Shown here one piece after another: positions 35,901 to 44,800 of a stretch of DNA of 64,000 bases. Positions within the stretch are counted from its first letter, which is position 1. Every line of letters begins with the position of its first letter. A program made the position numbers and the translations under genes. The stretch lies in the NCBI RefSeq assembly GCF_040371755.1, contig NZ_BAABWE010000005.1:62001-126000 (forward strand). The letters are read 5' to 3'. The notes under the pieces are model-generated. The model was given only the letters and a program-made list of their open reading frames with translations, was not told where the DNA came from and made no database searches. The stretch is from Bermanella sp040371755. GTDB lineage: Bacteria > Pseudomonadota > Gammaproteobacteria > Pseudomonadales > Oceanobacteraceae.

Positions 35901-38900
35901 TATAATTCGCTTACAGGCTGATTATTCAGTACTAAGCGAATACTGTTATTAATAGGGTGTTTAATCGCTACTTTTGTTGCTGGAATATTTGGCAGATAGC
36001 CGTCAGTTGGCCATAACCATTCAAACTGGTTATTGGTTTGAGCTAAAAATGCTTTATCAAATGTGGGCATCGTGATGACATTACGAATTGGACCAGATGC
36101 GGTCGCTTCCACAGGGAAGTCAAAGCCACCCGGTGCCACCCCTGTTGTGACGACCATTTGTTTGCCGCTGTCGGCTTGTGCAATATTCATGGCGTTGGTA
36201 CCACCTAGAATATTTACTTCTACACGACGGTTAAGTGCACGGTTTTTATCATTGGTATTGGCAACAATGGGCTTGTTAGCACCATAACCAGCAATCGTCA
36301 CCTGTTCAGGTGTTATATTTAGTTGCTCCATTAAATAGTTGGCAGCGCTTCGCGCACGAGCCATAGATAGTTCGTTGTTGTTTTTGAAAATATGACGACT
36401 ACGACGAGCAATAAGGACATCGTCTGTGTGACCAATAACTTCTATGCGTAAGTCTTTTAACCCCTTTAGTTTTTTAATAACTTCAACCATCGACGCTTTA
36501 TCAGCTTCACTAAGGGACTCACTAAAGGAGCTAAATTTAGGTGCCTCTTTTGGTTTATGCACCTGATTATCGGCAGGCACCAGAGCTAAAAGGGCGCTAG
36601 TAAAGGCTACCGGGGTTCTTTGGTTGTTTTGACTTGGTGAGTTAAACATGGCCACTGAGCGGGTAGTAAGCTCACCAGGCTGAGCATCTGGCCCAATATA
36701 GGCTTCAAATTCTAAAGTGTGCTTCCAGTTTTTCCCCGGGTCGTTGAGGGAGAAAAGATAAGTTTGCCCGTCATACTGTTTAGGTGTGGCGATTTCTTTA
36801 CCGTCAAAACGTGCTGAGCCTTGTTTATAAATCACCCCGTCTGGCAGCATGATTAAACTACGAAGGTCTTTTAAGATAACCTCTGATCCTGTTAGATCAA
36901 GGTTGTACTTAATTTTCTGTAGAACCGGTGAATCTATTGGCAAGGTTGCTTTTTCTTCCTTACTAATGAGCTCTAGCGTACTGCTTAAACGCTGAATGAC
37001 TTCCCCTTTACTCGGCGGCTTAAGCTTGACGATAAAGTCAGTACGCCACATTGCACCTTTCTCAAGATCTACAAATTGACTGTAAGCACGACCTGCATGT
37101 TGACCATAGTTATCACAGGCCACTTGGTCTAAATAGCGTGGCAAGGTTTCTGTATCTAGTTGAACTATGTGTGTACCGGCTTCTTGGCCTTCAATATGCC
37201 ATAGGCCGTCTTCATCTGTGACCACATATGTACCGTTCTCAAGATAAATACGCACACCAGCAATGCCTTCTTGTTCTACGTTGCCTTCACAGTCGCCGAT
37301 GTAAACACGGCCAAACAAACGAGTGGCATCACTGAATAACTCTTCTTTAATTTCTACATCACGAGTCGCCACATTCGCCGCTAAAGGGGCCTCACCTATG
37401 ATGTCTTCTTGATCTTCTAATGCGACCGTATTGGTAGCTTTACCTAAAGGCGTACTGACACCTACACGGGTGAGGTATCGAAGGTTCAAGGTTTGACCAA
37501 CTGCAATGTTTGCAACATTAAAGGTAAGGGTACGACCATCACTGGAAATACTTGGGTCAGCTACTATTGTATTGTCAATACGGGCACTATCCGGTACATA
37601 ACGAAACCCCTGTGGAAGGGTGTCCACTATATTGACATTGGTACCAGGAACTTCAGAGTTTTGTAATTTGATGTTGTATTGAATTAACTCACCCACACCT
37701 GCTTGAGATTTATTGGCAGTTTTGGTTAGCAATACGGTGTTGTCTTTTGGTTGCAGTGGTAGATCCATTTGAAACGTAATACCCGTTGTAAATAAACGGC
37801 CACGACTGCCTTCTTCATCAAAATTAAACGGCCCTTGTGGGATATCATCTAACGAGACTGTATCTGCTATAGGGAAGTCATGGTAAGGGCTTTCTGCAAT
37901 TTTAACGATGTAATCACCGCCTGCTAAGATAGGGAACGCAAAACCACCTTGCGGAAAACCATAGGTATAGGTATTGCTGTCAGCGCCTACAACTGAAACA
38001 GTACTACCAGTGGTAACGGTACTTGGGAACACCCCACCTTCATCACTTAAAATGGATGCAGGAGTAACTCCATCACTTTCAAATAACGAGACTTCAATTC
38101 CGTTAATTGGCTCGCCAGTATCTGCATTGATCACATAACTGGTTGGGTCGAATAAAGCACCGGCACGTACTAAATCTAAACTATCAAATTTATCTTGATA
38201 ACTGGCTTGAATACTGGATTCACTGGTCACTGATAGTTGGCAGTCGTGGTTTTGTGGAGTTGCACTTTGGGTATTAATGGTTTGAATATAACCAGTAAAG
38301 AACCCTGTGCTGTTGCCTGTTTCGGTTAACTCAATGGTTTCTTGGTCAAGCCCGTTTTCACTGATAATAGTGACAATGATGTTTTCAATTTGAGTTGGAT
38401 CTAAGTTTTGGTCTAAATCTTTTAGGTGAACAAATATTGTGTCACCTACTTTGAAGTAATCATCACTGTTTAAGGTTAGTACACTTGGTAGAGTTAAACT
38501 TTGCCCTTGGTAGTTTTTAGGGATTGGTTGTGAGATTAAGCCATTACCTTGAGAGTCACTGGCGCATTGGCCCTGAGCCACAATAAAATCACCAGAAAGG
38601 GATTTACCATCTGAGCTTGCGCGGGTAGTGAAAGCATTACTTGAGTTATTGAACGAACCAGTGGTTAGGTTCTGAGAGTTTCCATTGCTGCGCCTAAAAT
38701 TATTTGTGTCGCATGTGTTATTTGACTCGCACAGTTCTCTCTCTTTTGCTTTTTGATATTGCGCAGAAAAATCGATGCTGTTGTGCATCAAAGTAATAAC
38801 CGAAGGTGTACCAGCACCTGAGCTGTCCCTTGCAGTAATAAAGCTTTCACTGTCTTGTGCTTGTAATGCCGCACCATTGAATTCGAAGTTTATGAAGGCG

Positions 38901-39112
38901 GTATTTTCGATAAGGGTATTGCTAGGTGTTTCTGCAAAGCTTGCATTGGTTTGACAAAATAAACTGCTTATAAAGGCAATAGCAAAAGCACCGCGACGAG
39001 ATTTCGCAACAGTGTTTTTGCTATTACCTTTACCCAAGGCGCTTAGGGCACCTTGGGTAGAGGTTGCAATGGCCGAAGCCATTGCTGGTACTGAGTAACT
39101 ACGTACTACCAC
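32981..39112 (-). CDS. Giant outer-membrane protein: DUF11, SdrD-B-like, OmpA-like, beta-barrel
   Basis: This protein has 2043 residues. The N-terminus is an unusually long signal region, with a basic stretch then GAFAIAFISSLFCQTNASFA ending near residue 61. After an N-terminal IENTAFINF motif, an Ig-like module runs to about 330 (VGDTIFVHLKDLDQNLDP; ETGNSTGFFTGYI). Next come a DUF11 module at about 455-575 (LTKTANKSQAGVGELIQYN), an SdrD-B-like module at about 598-680, and an OmpA-like domain at about 850-970 (IEVIGHTDD; NRRVEVNIL). Further Ig-like modules reach about 1300, and a beta-strand-rich C-terminal part from about 1330 looks like a large outer-membrane barrel (KLYLRIEKERFYNVFGDYST). 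It is the last gene of a five-gene operon of exported proteins, 6 bases after the previous stop. Anchor, exporter or scaffold of a surface structure is inferred. Confidence 0.85.
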   Translation of the reverse strand: MVVRSYSVPAMASAIATSTQGALSALGKGNSKNTVAKSRRGAFAIAFISSLFCQTNASFAETPSNTLIENTAFINFEFNGAALQAQDSESFITARDSSGAGTPSVITLMHNSIDFSAQYQKAKERELCESNNTCDTNNFRRSNGNSQNLTTGSFNNSSNAFTTRASSDGKSLSGDFIVAQGQCASDSQGNGLISQPIPKNYQGQSLTLPSVLTLNSDDYFKVGDTIFVHLKDLDQNLDPTQIENIIVTIISENGLDQETIELTETGNSTGFFTGYIQTINTQSATPQNHDCQLSVTSESSIQASYQDKFDSLDLVRAGALFDPTSYVINADTGEPINGIEVSLFESDGVTPASILSDEGGVFPSTVTTGSTVSVVGADSNTYTYGFPQGGFAFPILAGGDYIVKIAESPYHDFPIADTVSLDDIPQGPFNFDEEGSRGRLFTTGITFQMDLPLQPKDNTVLLTKTANKSQAGVGELIQYNIKLQNSEVPGTNVNIVDTLPQGFRYVPDSARIDNTIVADPSISSDGRTLTFNVANIAVGQTLNLRYLTRVGVSTPLGKATNTVALEDQEDIIGEAPLAANVATRDVEIKEELFSDATRLFGRVYIGDCEGNVEQEGIAGVRIYLENGTYVVTDEDGLWHIEGQEAGTHIVQLDTETLPRYLDQVACDNYGQHAGRAYSQFVDLEKGAMWRTDFIVKLKPPSKGEVIQRLSSTLELISKEEKATLPIDSPVLQKIKYNLDLTGSEVILKDLRSLIMLPDGVIYKQGSARFDGKEIATPKQYDGQTYLFSLNDPGKNWKHTLEFEAYIGPDAQPGELTTRSVAMFNSPSQNNQRTPVAFTSALLALVPADNQVHKPKEAPKFSSFSESLSEADKASMVEVIKKLKGLKDLRIEVIGHTDDVLIARRSRHIFKNNNELSMARARSAANYLMEQLNITPEQVTIAGYGANKPIVANTNDKNRALNRRVEVNILGGTNAMNIAQADSGKQMVVTTGVAPGGFDFPVEATASGPIRNVITMPTFDKAFLAQTNNQFEWLWPTDGYLPNIPATKVAIKHPINNSIRLVLNNQPVSELYFLSRERYSANQSAVSMWSGLDLKEGNNVFIASLVDENGNIINRTEFELHYSGSPTKAIIVKEETKAVADGVIAPVIAVQLLDKDGYPVRDGLQGEFTVDSPYKALNPNKDQVQITRNEYKPNYEISADGITYITLEPTTQAGEAVIRFPFANEQNEELRVWLKPQARDWMLIALGEGTIGYKDISGHIETAKSHDHKEGFYTDGRLALFAKGQISGDWLLTAAYDSSKETTTPFEKLLEPNKYYTLYGDNSSQKLDASMEGKLYLRIEKERFYNVFGDYSTDLNNTELSDYLRKFHGIQSVFQGDLVSFNVFATESAQRFGRDEIQGDGTSGLYRLSDTNIISNSETISIQVRDRFRDEIIVSEFELTKDSDYNIDYINGTVFFKSAINSTDENLNPRYIVVNYETEDGDANDLTYGGRAAIHLMDKSLEVGTTLISEELGTDSRTLNSMDLRMEVSDNLEIIAESAITENTTSGTKTSASANYLGVDYRGEQLQTKAYIRTEEAGFGLDQNNKNLESTEKLSVEGNYYLTTQKYFSALITDQNQLDSNQRFSLMEIKLNNEYEQGRYHLGARIAKNESSTADTESQQLLAGNTYSFMQNRWLMSADLELNIKRDEEVYDLLRLSSDFRLNDQVTIFATHETGFESEAPVRSVAGVRATPWQGMQLTSSAEQVESKDGERIFAVHGLNQEINLNEHWQVSFGFDQSQNLENNVVVPQDSTITNLLDSSNDFYAVSAGWGYRSPTWQWTNRAEYRESDLNEKINMTSGLYHPIMSGLAFGLSGIYRSDESDTTETLFKQIEFDIGLRPLGSGFAWLNQTKLIHETNNIFGTLDSTLSSERLINNTHINMRWTKMQLSGQYGFKYIDETIDGFDYSGFIDLIGAQIRRQFRPKWDWGFHVQRLFDYELDDSQHSFGASIGYIPKQNTWVSVGYNFAGFSDSDFDAAAYSAQGIYLKLRIKADQDNLRALKAYFN

Positions 39113-39118
39113 TCAGGA

Positions 39119-40267
39119 TTATTCCACGATCGCAGTGAAAGTGATTTCGATGTCTTCGCCAGTTTTAAAGCTAGATACATCTACATCCAGAACGTTGTTA
39201 GTCGTAGCTGAAAGGTCAGGTGTCACTGTTCCATCTGAGAACGTAGCACTTTCGTTACGAAGAGTGGTTTGTACTAAAGCAAATGTTACATCTGGATCGT
39301 CATCAGTAACGGTGGCTAGATCCACAGAGAAGTTAACTAGATCAGCATCTTGACTACCGCTGTTTTTAGCTTTGATAGTGTATTCAACCATTGCACCTGG
39401 GATGGCTTTTGGAATGTAGGTTGCTGCAGCATCTGGGCAATCAGGAGTACCGCTTGAGTAGTCTACTTTAGTGGTATCAGCGTCTAGGTCTGTGTCACAG
39501 ATTGGATCGTTAATCACGTTCACAGTCAATGTGAATTTGTTGGTATCTGTGACGTCGTCAGGGTCTGTGAATTTCGCAGATTCCACTTCGAATGCAGTAT
39601 TTTCAGTTAGTGAGCTTGTGATAATAACCACTTGCTGAGTATCTTCAATAAATGCATCAGCGGCATTGTCTGTAAGGTTAGTAGAGCCATCCGCTTCTTT
39701 TGCATCAGCCGTTAAAGAAACCGCAGCAATATCCCCATCACTTAAGCTAGTCGCATCTGGAGCAGTTGCAATAACAACATAAAGCGCAATAGCGTCGTCA
39801 GCTGCAAGGTTAGTCACTAGTGTTGCTGTGTCTTCCGCAGATTGATAACCCGCTGTGGTTCCATCTTCAGCATAAACAGCTACCGCAGCACCTAGGTCTA
39901 CGGTATCCGCTACTGTACCGTAGTCAATAGTTTGGTTACCGGTTGCAAGATCTGCAAGGGTTAATGCAAAGCCCAATGTGTCATTCGAGGTGCTTGTTAG
40001 TGTGTAGCCTGCAACGTAATTAGTGCCCTCTGGGGTCACTTTGATTGTTGCTGTTTCATCCATGGTTAGGGTGAAGTTTACTTTTGTATCAACAGTGAAG
40101 TCAGCTGTTTGAGTTAAATCGGTTTGTGCAACCGTATTAACTGTGTAGCCTAAAGTAACTGTGTTATCGATAACAGTACCAGCGGCTGTTCCTTCTGCCA
40201 TTGCGTGGCCACTTAGGCCAATGGCCGTGGCTGCCGCTAAGGCTTTAAGTTGTGTATTGAATTTCAT
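39119..40267 (-). CDS. Exported DUF11-like surface protein, 382 residues
   Basis: A signal peptide (LAAATAIGLSGHAMA|EG) precedes a very acidic, Thr/Asp/Ala-rich beta protein with almost no basic residues. It begins GTAAGTVIDNTVTLGY, parallel to the start of the protein encoded at 40796-41812. The C-terminal third carries KAIPGAMVEYTIKAKNSG, a DUF11-type module, and only two Cys (CDTD and DCPD). The gene precedes the giant barrel gene by 6 bases and follows a 55-base gap. Such composition is typical of extracellular repeat subunits. Function is unknown. Confidence 0.82.
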   Translation of the reverse strand: MKFNTQLKALAAATAIGLSGHAMAEGTAAGTVIDNTVTLGYTVNTVAQTDLTQTADFTVDTKVNFTLTMDETATIKVTPEGTNYVAGYTLTSTSNDTLGFALTLADLATGNQTIDYGTVADTVDLGAAVAVYAEDGTTAGYQSAEDTATLVTNLAADDAIALYVVIATAPDATSLSDGDIAAVSLTADAKEADGSTNLTDNAADAFIEDTQQVVIITSSLTENTAFEVESAKFTDPDDVTDTNKFTLTVNVINDPICDTDLDADTTKVDYSSGTPDCPDAAATYIPKAIPGAMVEYTIKAKNSGSQDADLVNFSVDLATVTDDDPDVTFALVQTTLRNESATFSDGTVTPDLSATTNNVLDVDVSSFKTGEDIEITFTAIVE

Positions 40268-40322
40268 TGGTTTCTCCCTTGAAATTTTTATTCTCTAACG
40301 TTGGTTTTAAGTTAATTTATTA

Positions 40323-40787
40323 CTATTTTACTTGTACGACGTATTGCACTGAACTTTCATCTCCTGTTTTTAAAGGTGATAGAAGGGTCCAGCGCACATG
40401 GGTGTAGTCCTTTGCTGTGGCTGGCAATTTTTTGCCTTCCCTAGTGATAAACAGTTGTTCTGGTAGACCGTACTGCTTACCACCGTCAACTGAAAATTCG
40501 ATTTTACTGCTGGCCCCACGGGCACTGTTATCCACATACACAGTGTTATCTGGAATTGGATTGTTAAGCACCAAGTTATCAGCCGTTTCATCGCTATTGT
40601 TGTTCACATGTATGCGATAACCTACTTTATCTCCTGGGATGATGTTTTTTGCCTCAACCCATTCAACTTTACTGGTGCCGTTGTCTCTTTGTGTTTCAAC
40701 CACTTTATATATGTCAGTCTTTAGCTCCACTTGTGCTATAGCAAAAGTAGGAAGAAGCAAACATATAATGGCTAAGAGTTTTTTCAT
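40323..40787 (-). CDS. Exported single-module DUF11-like protein
   Basis: This 154-residue protein has a signal peptide (LLAIICLLLPTFAIA|QV) and a single module with IIPGDKVGYRIHVNNNSDE, NLVLNNPIPDNTVYVDNSA and HVRWTLLSPLKTGDESSVQYVVQVK. It is the minimal version of the module found in its four neighbours and is much more basic than they are. It starts 8 bases after the upstream gene's stop. A small subunit, cap or periplasmic chaperone-like part of the surface system is possible; no function is shown by the sequence. Confidence 0.82.
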   Translation of the reverse strand: MKKLLAIICLLLPTFAIAQVELKTDIYKVVETQRDNGTSKVEWVEAKNIIPGDKVGYRIHVNNNSDETADNLVLNNPIPDNTVYVDNSARGASSKIEFSVDGGKQYGLPEQLFITREGKKLPATAKDYTHVRWTLLSPLKTGDESSVQYVVQVK

Positions 40788-40795
40788 GTTCCTTC

Positions 40796-41812
40796 CTATT
40801 GAATGACAGTGGTGAATTCGATGTCGATGCTAGGATCACCAGCATTAATATTACCAAGCTCAACTGTAATTAAGCCGGTATTGGCATCGTATGACGCGCC
40901 ATCAGAATCTGCACCGCTTGCGGTTCTATCCACGCCACCAACAGTAATCACACCTGATGAGGTACCATCTTTAAGTTGAAGTTGAATAGGTAAATCATCG
41001 GTTACTTCTACATCATTGGCGGTGCCAGTTCCGGTGACAGTTACTGTTAATATGTAATCGACTTCGGCACCAGGAACCGCTTGATTACCTGCACCACCAC
41101 CTAAGTTATCGCGGGTAGCACTTATGGCTTTGCTGATTGCAACATCTATATCTGTCACAACAAAACTAGATGTAACAGAGGTAATTGCCTCTGCATTTAC
41201 GGCATCTGTGGTTGGGCTGCTACTACCAGCGCCATTAACCACTGCACCTGCTGCTGGATCGGTTTGGCCGTCAGCGACAAAGGTTCTAGACACGGCGGAC
41301 ACATTCAAGTTAGCAAGATCGGCATCTGATAAAGAGCCAGGGATATCTGCGGTTACCCACAAAACCAGTGAGGCATCTGGGGCTAAGACAGGTGGATTAT
41401 TGTTGTCGTACAAGGTATCTAATGCAGTATTTAATACACCATCGCCATCGTCGATATAATAACTACCTACAGTTACGTCAAAATCATCACCAGAATCTTG
41501 AGAGACATTAATGACAAAGCCTTCATCGCCGTTACCATCGTTTTGTAAACGGAATTTCATCGCCGCTTCTGTTTGCGGAGAGCTTACACTAACGCTGCTG
41601 GCGTCCAGCTTTACAAGGGTAGATCGGATTAACTCTTGTACAGTGAAAGCAACAATAGCTGAGTCATTTGTTACACCGCCACTGGCAGTTTGATAGGTTA
41701 CGCTCGCTTGGTTTTCAATACTGACACCAGCGGACGTTCCTGCACCATGTGATAGAGTACTAAGCATCATCATGCCGCTTAGTAATCCCCCAATTTTAAC
41801 GAGCTGTTTCAT
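40796..41812 (-). CDS. Exported DUF11-like surface protein, 338 residues
   Basis: A signal peptide (GGLLSGMMMLSTLSHGA|GT) is followed by GTSAGVSIENQASVTYQ, an N-terminal motif shared with the protein encoded at 39119-40267. A middle domain rich in Asp (YYIDDGDGVLNTALDTLYD) could bind calcium. The C-terminal DUF11-type module reads QAVPGAEVDYILTVTVTG, with VTDDLPIQLQ. It has no Cys in the mature part. It is the second gene of the operon, 35 bases after the 1215-residue gene. Confidence 0.82.
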   Translation of the reverse strand: MKQLVKIGGLLSGMMMLSTLSHGAGTSAGVSIENQASVTYQTASGGVTNDSAIVAFTVQELIRSTLVKLDASSVSVSSPQTEAAMKFRLQNDGNGDEGFVINVSQDSGDDFDVTVGSYYIDDGDGVLNTALDTLYDNNNPPVLAPDASLVLWVTADIPGSLSDADLANLNVSAVSRTFVADGQTDPAAGAVVNGAGSSSPTTDAVNAEAITSVTSSFVVTDIDVAISKAISATRDNLGGGAGNQAVPGAEVDYILTVTVTGTGTANDVEVTDDLPIQLQLKDGTSSGVITVGGVDRTASGADSDGASYDANTGLITVELGNINAGDPSIDIEFTTVIQ

Positions 41813-41847
41813 GTGCCTTTCCTTTTTTATATAAAATTATTGCTTTA

Positions 41848-44800
41848 TTAGTTCAACCGAATTTGATACTGAAACGTAAATTCAGGTGAATAAGTATTAT
41901 TTTTATCTGACTTTTTAAATTGCCCAGAAGGGCTAATACGAATAAACCGGATACTTGGATCGTAACCATCACCACTATCGACTGGCTCGTAAGAAAAATC
42001 GATGCCGTCTTGTGAAAAACTAATGTGATCAGTGGCGGAATCCAGCGCCGTAAAGTTATACGTTAAGTCGCTTTCGTTTGGTGTTGTGCCGTCTATATAA
42101 CATATTGGGCCACTTCCTGTCCCCGGGCCTCGGCTTAAACAGCTTAAATTCCCGATAAACAGCTCAGAATGTACAGGGATCGTATCTTGTAACTTAATTG
42201 ATGTGTCATCACTGGCTCCTCTACCACTATTTACGGCATTAATAGAATAAATAATTTCGGCCCCTGGGATGGCTTTAGGGAAAACACCAATCGTTTTGTA
42301 ACCATTCACAGGGTCGTAGTTTACTTCCAGTGACTTTGTTATAGCGATATTGGGTTGAAAGGGGAGTACTGTAAAACCATCTACCCCTGTGTGGCTGACG
42401 TCACCTTCGACACCTTCATCTGCAATTACGGTTATGGTCCAGCCATTGATTATTTCGTTTTCTTCAAGCAGGGTGAAAGGCATTTCAAAGGTTTTAGTGG
42501 CCGATGTGGTGTCGTCACTAGGGTCATCTATGGCCACCATGTCGATGTTGGTGCCACTGCCAAAGTCATACAGTGTGCCATTATTCTTTTCAATAGTGAG
42601 ATTAGCGTTTGTAATATCAAATGCGCCAAAAGGGTCGGAAACCGTGGCCCGTACTGATAGCTCAGTATCCGGTTGGCTTGATGTAATTAATGTGGCACCG
42701 GAGTCATCTATAAAATCTGAATTATTATCAATATAGGCAGCGCTGTAGACATCAATACTTTCTACATTAATAACGGTAGAGGCATTAATAATGACGGCTG
42801 AGTAGCCGTCGGCTAATCGAGAACTGTTATCACCTTGTGTATCGGCTTCATCAAAAATGTGGATAGTGACTCGTCTGTTATTAGATGTGGAATCACGTCT
42901 GGCATCATTTCGCATGGTTAGAATGAGCCCGTTACCTGCTGATACAGTGTATTCATTCGGTTGGGATGGGTTTTTATCTAGCGTAGTCGAGACATCTATG
43001 ATGCCGTTACTGCTTTCTATGTCCACGTTAGTAAGTACTTTGCTGGCTAATACGGTGCCATTTGTGTCAGATAGTGTGTAGGTAAATGTGGCTCGGGTCG
43101 TTCGGTTACGATGACCATTTACTTTCATTTCAACGGCAATGTTAGTTAAATCAAAAGTCAAATCATCTTGCAGTGCAGGGGTTAGGGTCCAAGAGCGCTG
43201 TGTTTCTGGACTTAAATCTGTTGTTCCGTCAGATGGGCGGCTACGGGACATGCCGCTACCTGTATCAATATATAATTGCTTGTTGCCCGATGTTGGTGTG
43301 TAGCTATCAAGTACTTCAATGGTATTTGAGTCTATATTCCAATTGCTTGAGTTTAGATTAAGCAGAGCGCTTAAATCAAAGGTGGTACCAGTAGGGGTTG
43401 ATGCATCGGTAGTGAGAAGCAGGGTGATACTTGCAGTGTCACCAGATGCGAAACTTATACCGGAAATGTCAAGGTACCCTGTGCCGTTAGCGCCTCCAGT
43501 ACTGAGTGTGTTATCTGTTGCCCCAGATGGAATACCGGTGACATTCACCTGTGTAATAAACGATGGTAAGTCAGCGGTTACGCTTAAATTGTTTATATCA
43601 ATATCATTTTCATCATCTAAGGTGATGGTGACTTCAATGATGTTGCCTGCTGTAAATAAGCCGCCATCAAAATCAGAAATGACAACGGTAGATGGAGATA
43701 AATCCGGTGCAACGACCGTGATGTCACCTGTGTCCACTATCCAATCGTTACTGTTATAGCTTATGGTGGCTGTGTTTTGTAATGATGCTCCATCAGGTGC
43801 GCTATTGCTCACTTGTACTTCAAAAATAATCTGAGCTTCACCACCAGCTGGAGCAAAAATATTCTGTATGTCTAAATAACCCGTACCATTAGCCCCCCCG
43901 GTGGCTTGTGAGTTACTAACTGCACCGGAAGGTAATGATGTAATAGTGTAAGAATCAATCCAGTTGGGCATGTCATCGTACAGTTGAATGCCACTGGTAC
44001 CTAAGCCACTTGAGTCTTTAACCGTGATGGTATATTGCAGTGTGTCACCGGCCAATAAAGAATCACCATTCAAATTGCTGTAGGTTTTACTGGAAGAGGA
44101 TAAATCCACAACAGGAATCGACACAATCGGCGAGCTAACTGTATATGTATCGTTAGGTGCGTGATTATCAAAAATATCGTATGGGGCGGTATCGTGATCA
44201 ACCGTCACACTCCAGTCCACCGTTGAACCTGCAGTGCCACCGGCAATACTAATGGAAATATCTAGGTAATCACTCCAACCGGAACGTAGTTTTGGTTGAT
44301 AGATGCATGAAAGTTGTTGACCACTTTGACTGCATACCCAATCGCTATCACCTTGAGTGCCGTTAAATGTGTATTCACTGGGTAAGGTTGTGGTAAAACG
44401 TGTACTTTGGGCTGGCACATCGTTAGGGCCGTTATTGGATATAGTAAACGTCTTAGTAATATTTGTGCCTTGCGTCCAACCTGTTGGGTTGGATGTTGTC
44501 ACTTGAAGGTCTGCCACAGGAATATTTGAAACGCTGATAATCTCAGCGGTTAATAAAACACCATCTTGGTCTGCGGAGTAAACAGTAGAGACGGAGGTAT
44601 CACCTTGCACTAAATAACTGGAAATGTCGTAGGCGTCGATATCGACGCCGTATGTAGTAAGGCCACCTTCTATATTTGAATACGAGTCAAATTGGTTGCC
44701 AGACGAGTTTCCGCCACTACTATCAGTTAATTCGTTACCTTCAAAAGATAGAAATTCACTACCACCTCCCAAAGTGTCATCGCCTTCCCATGTGATATGG

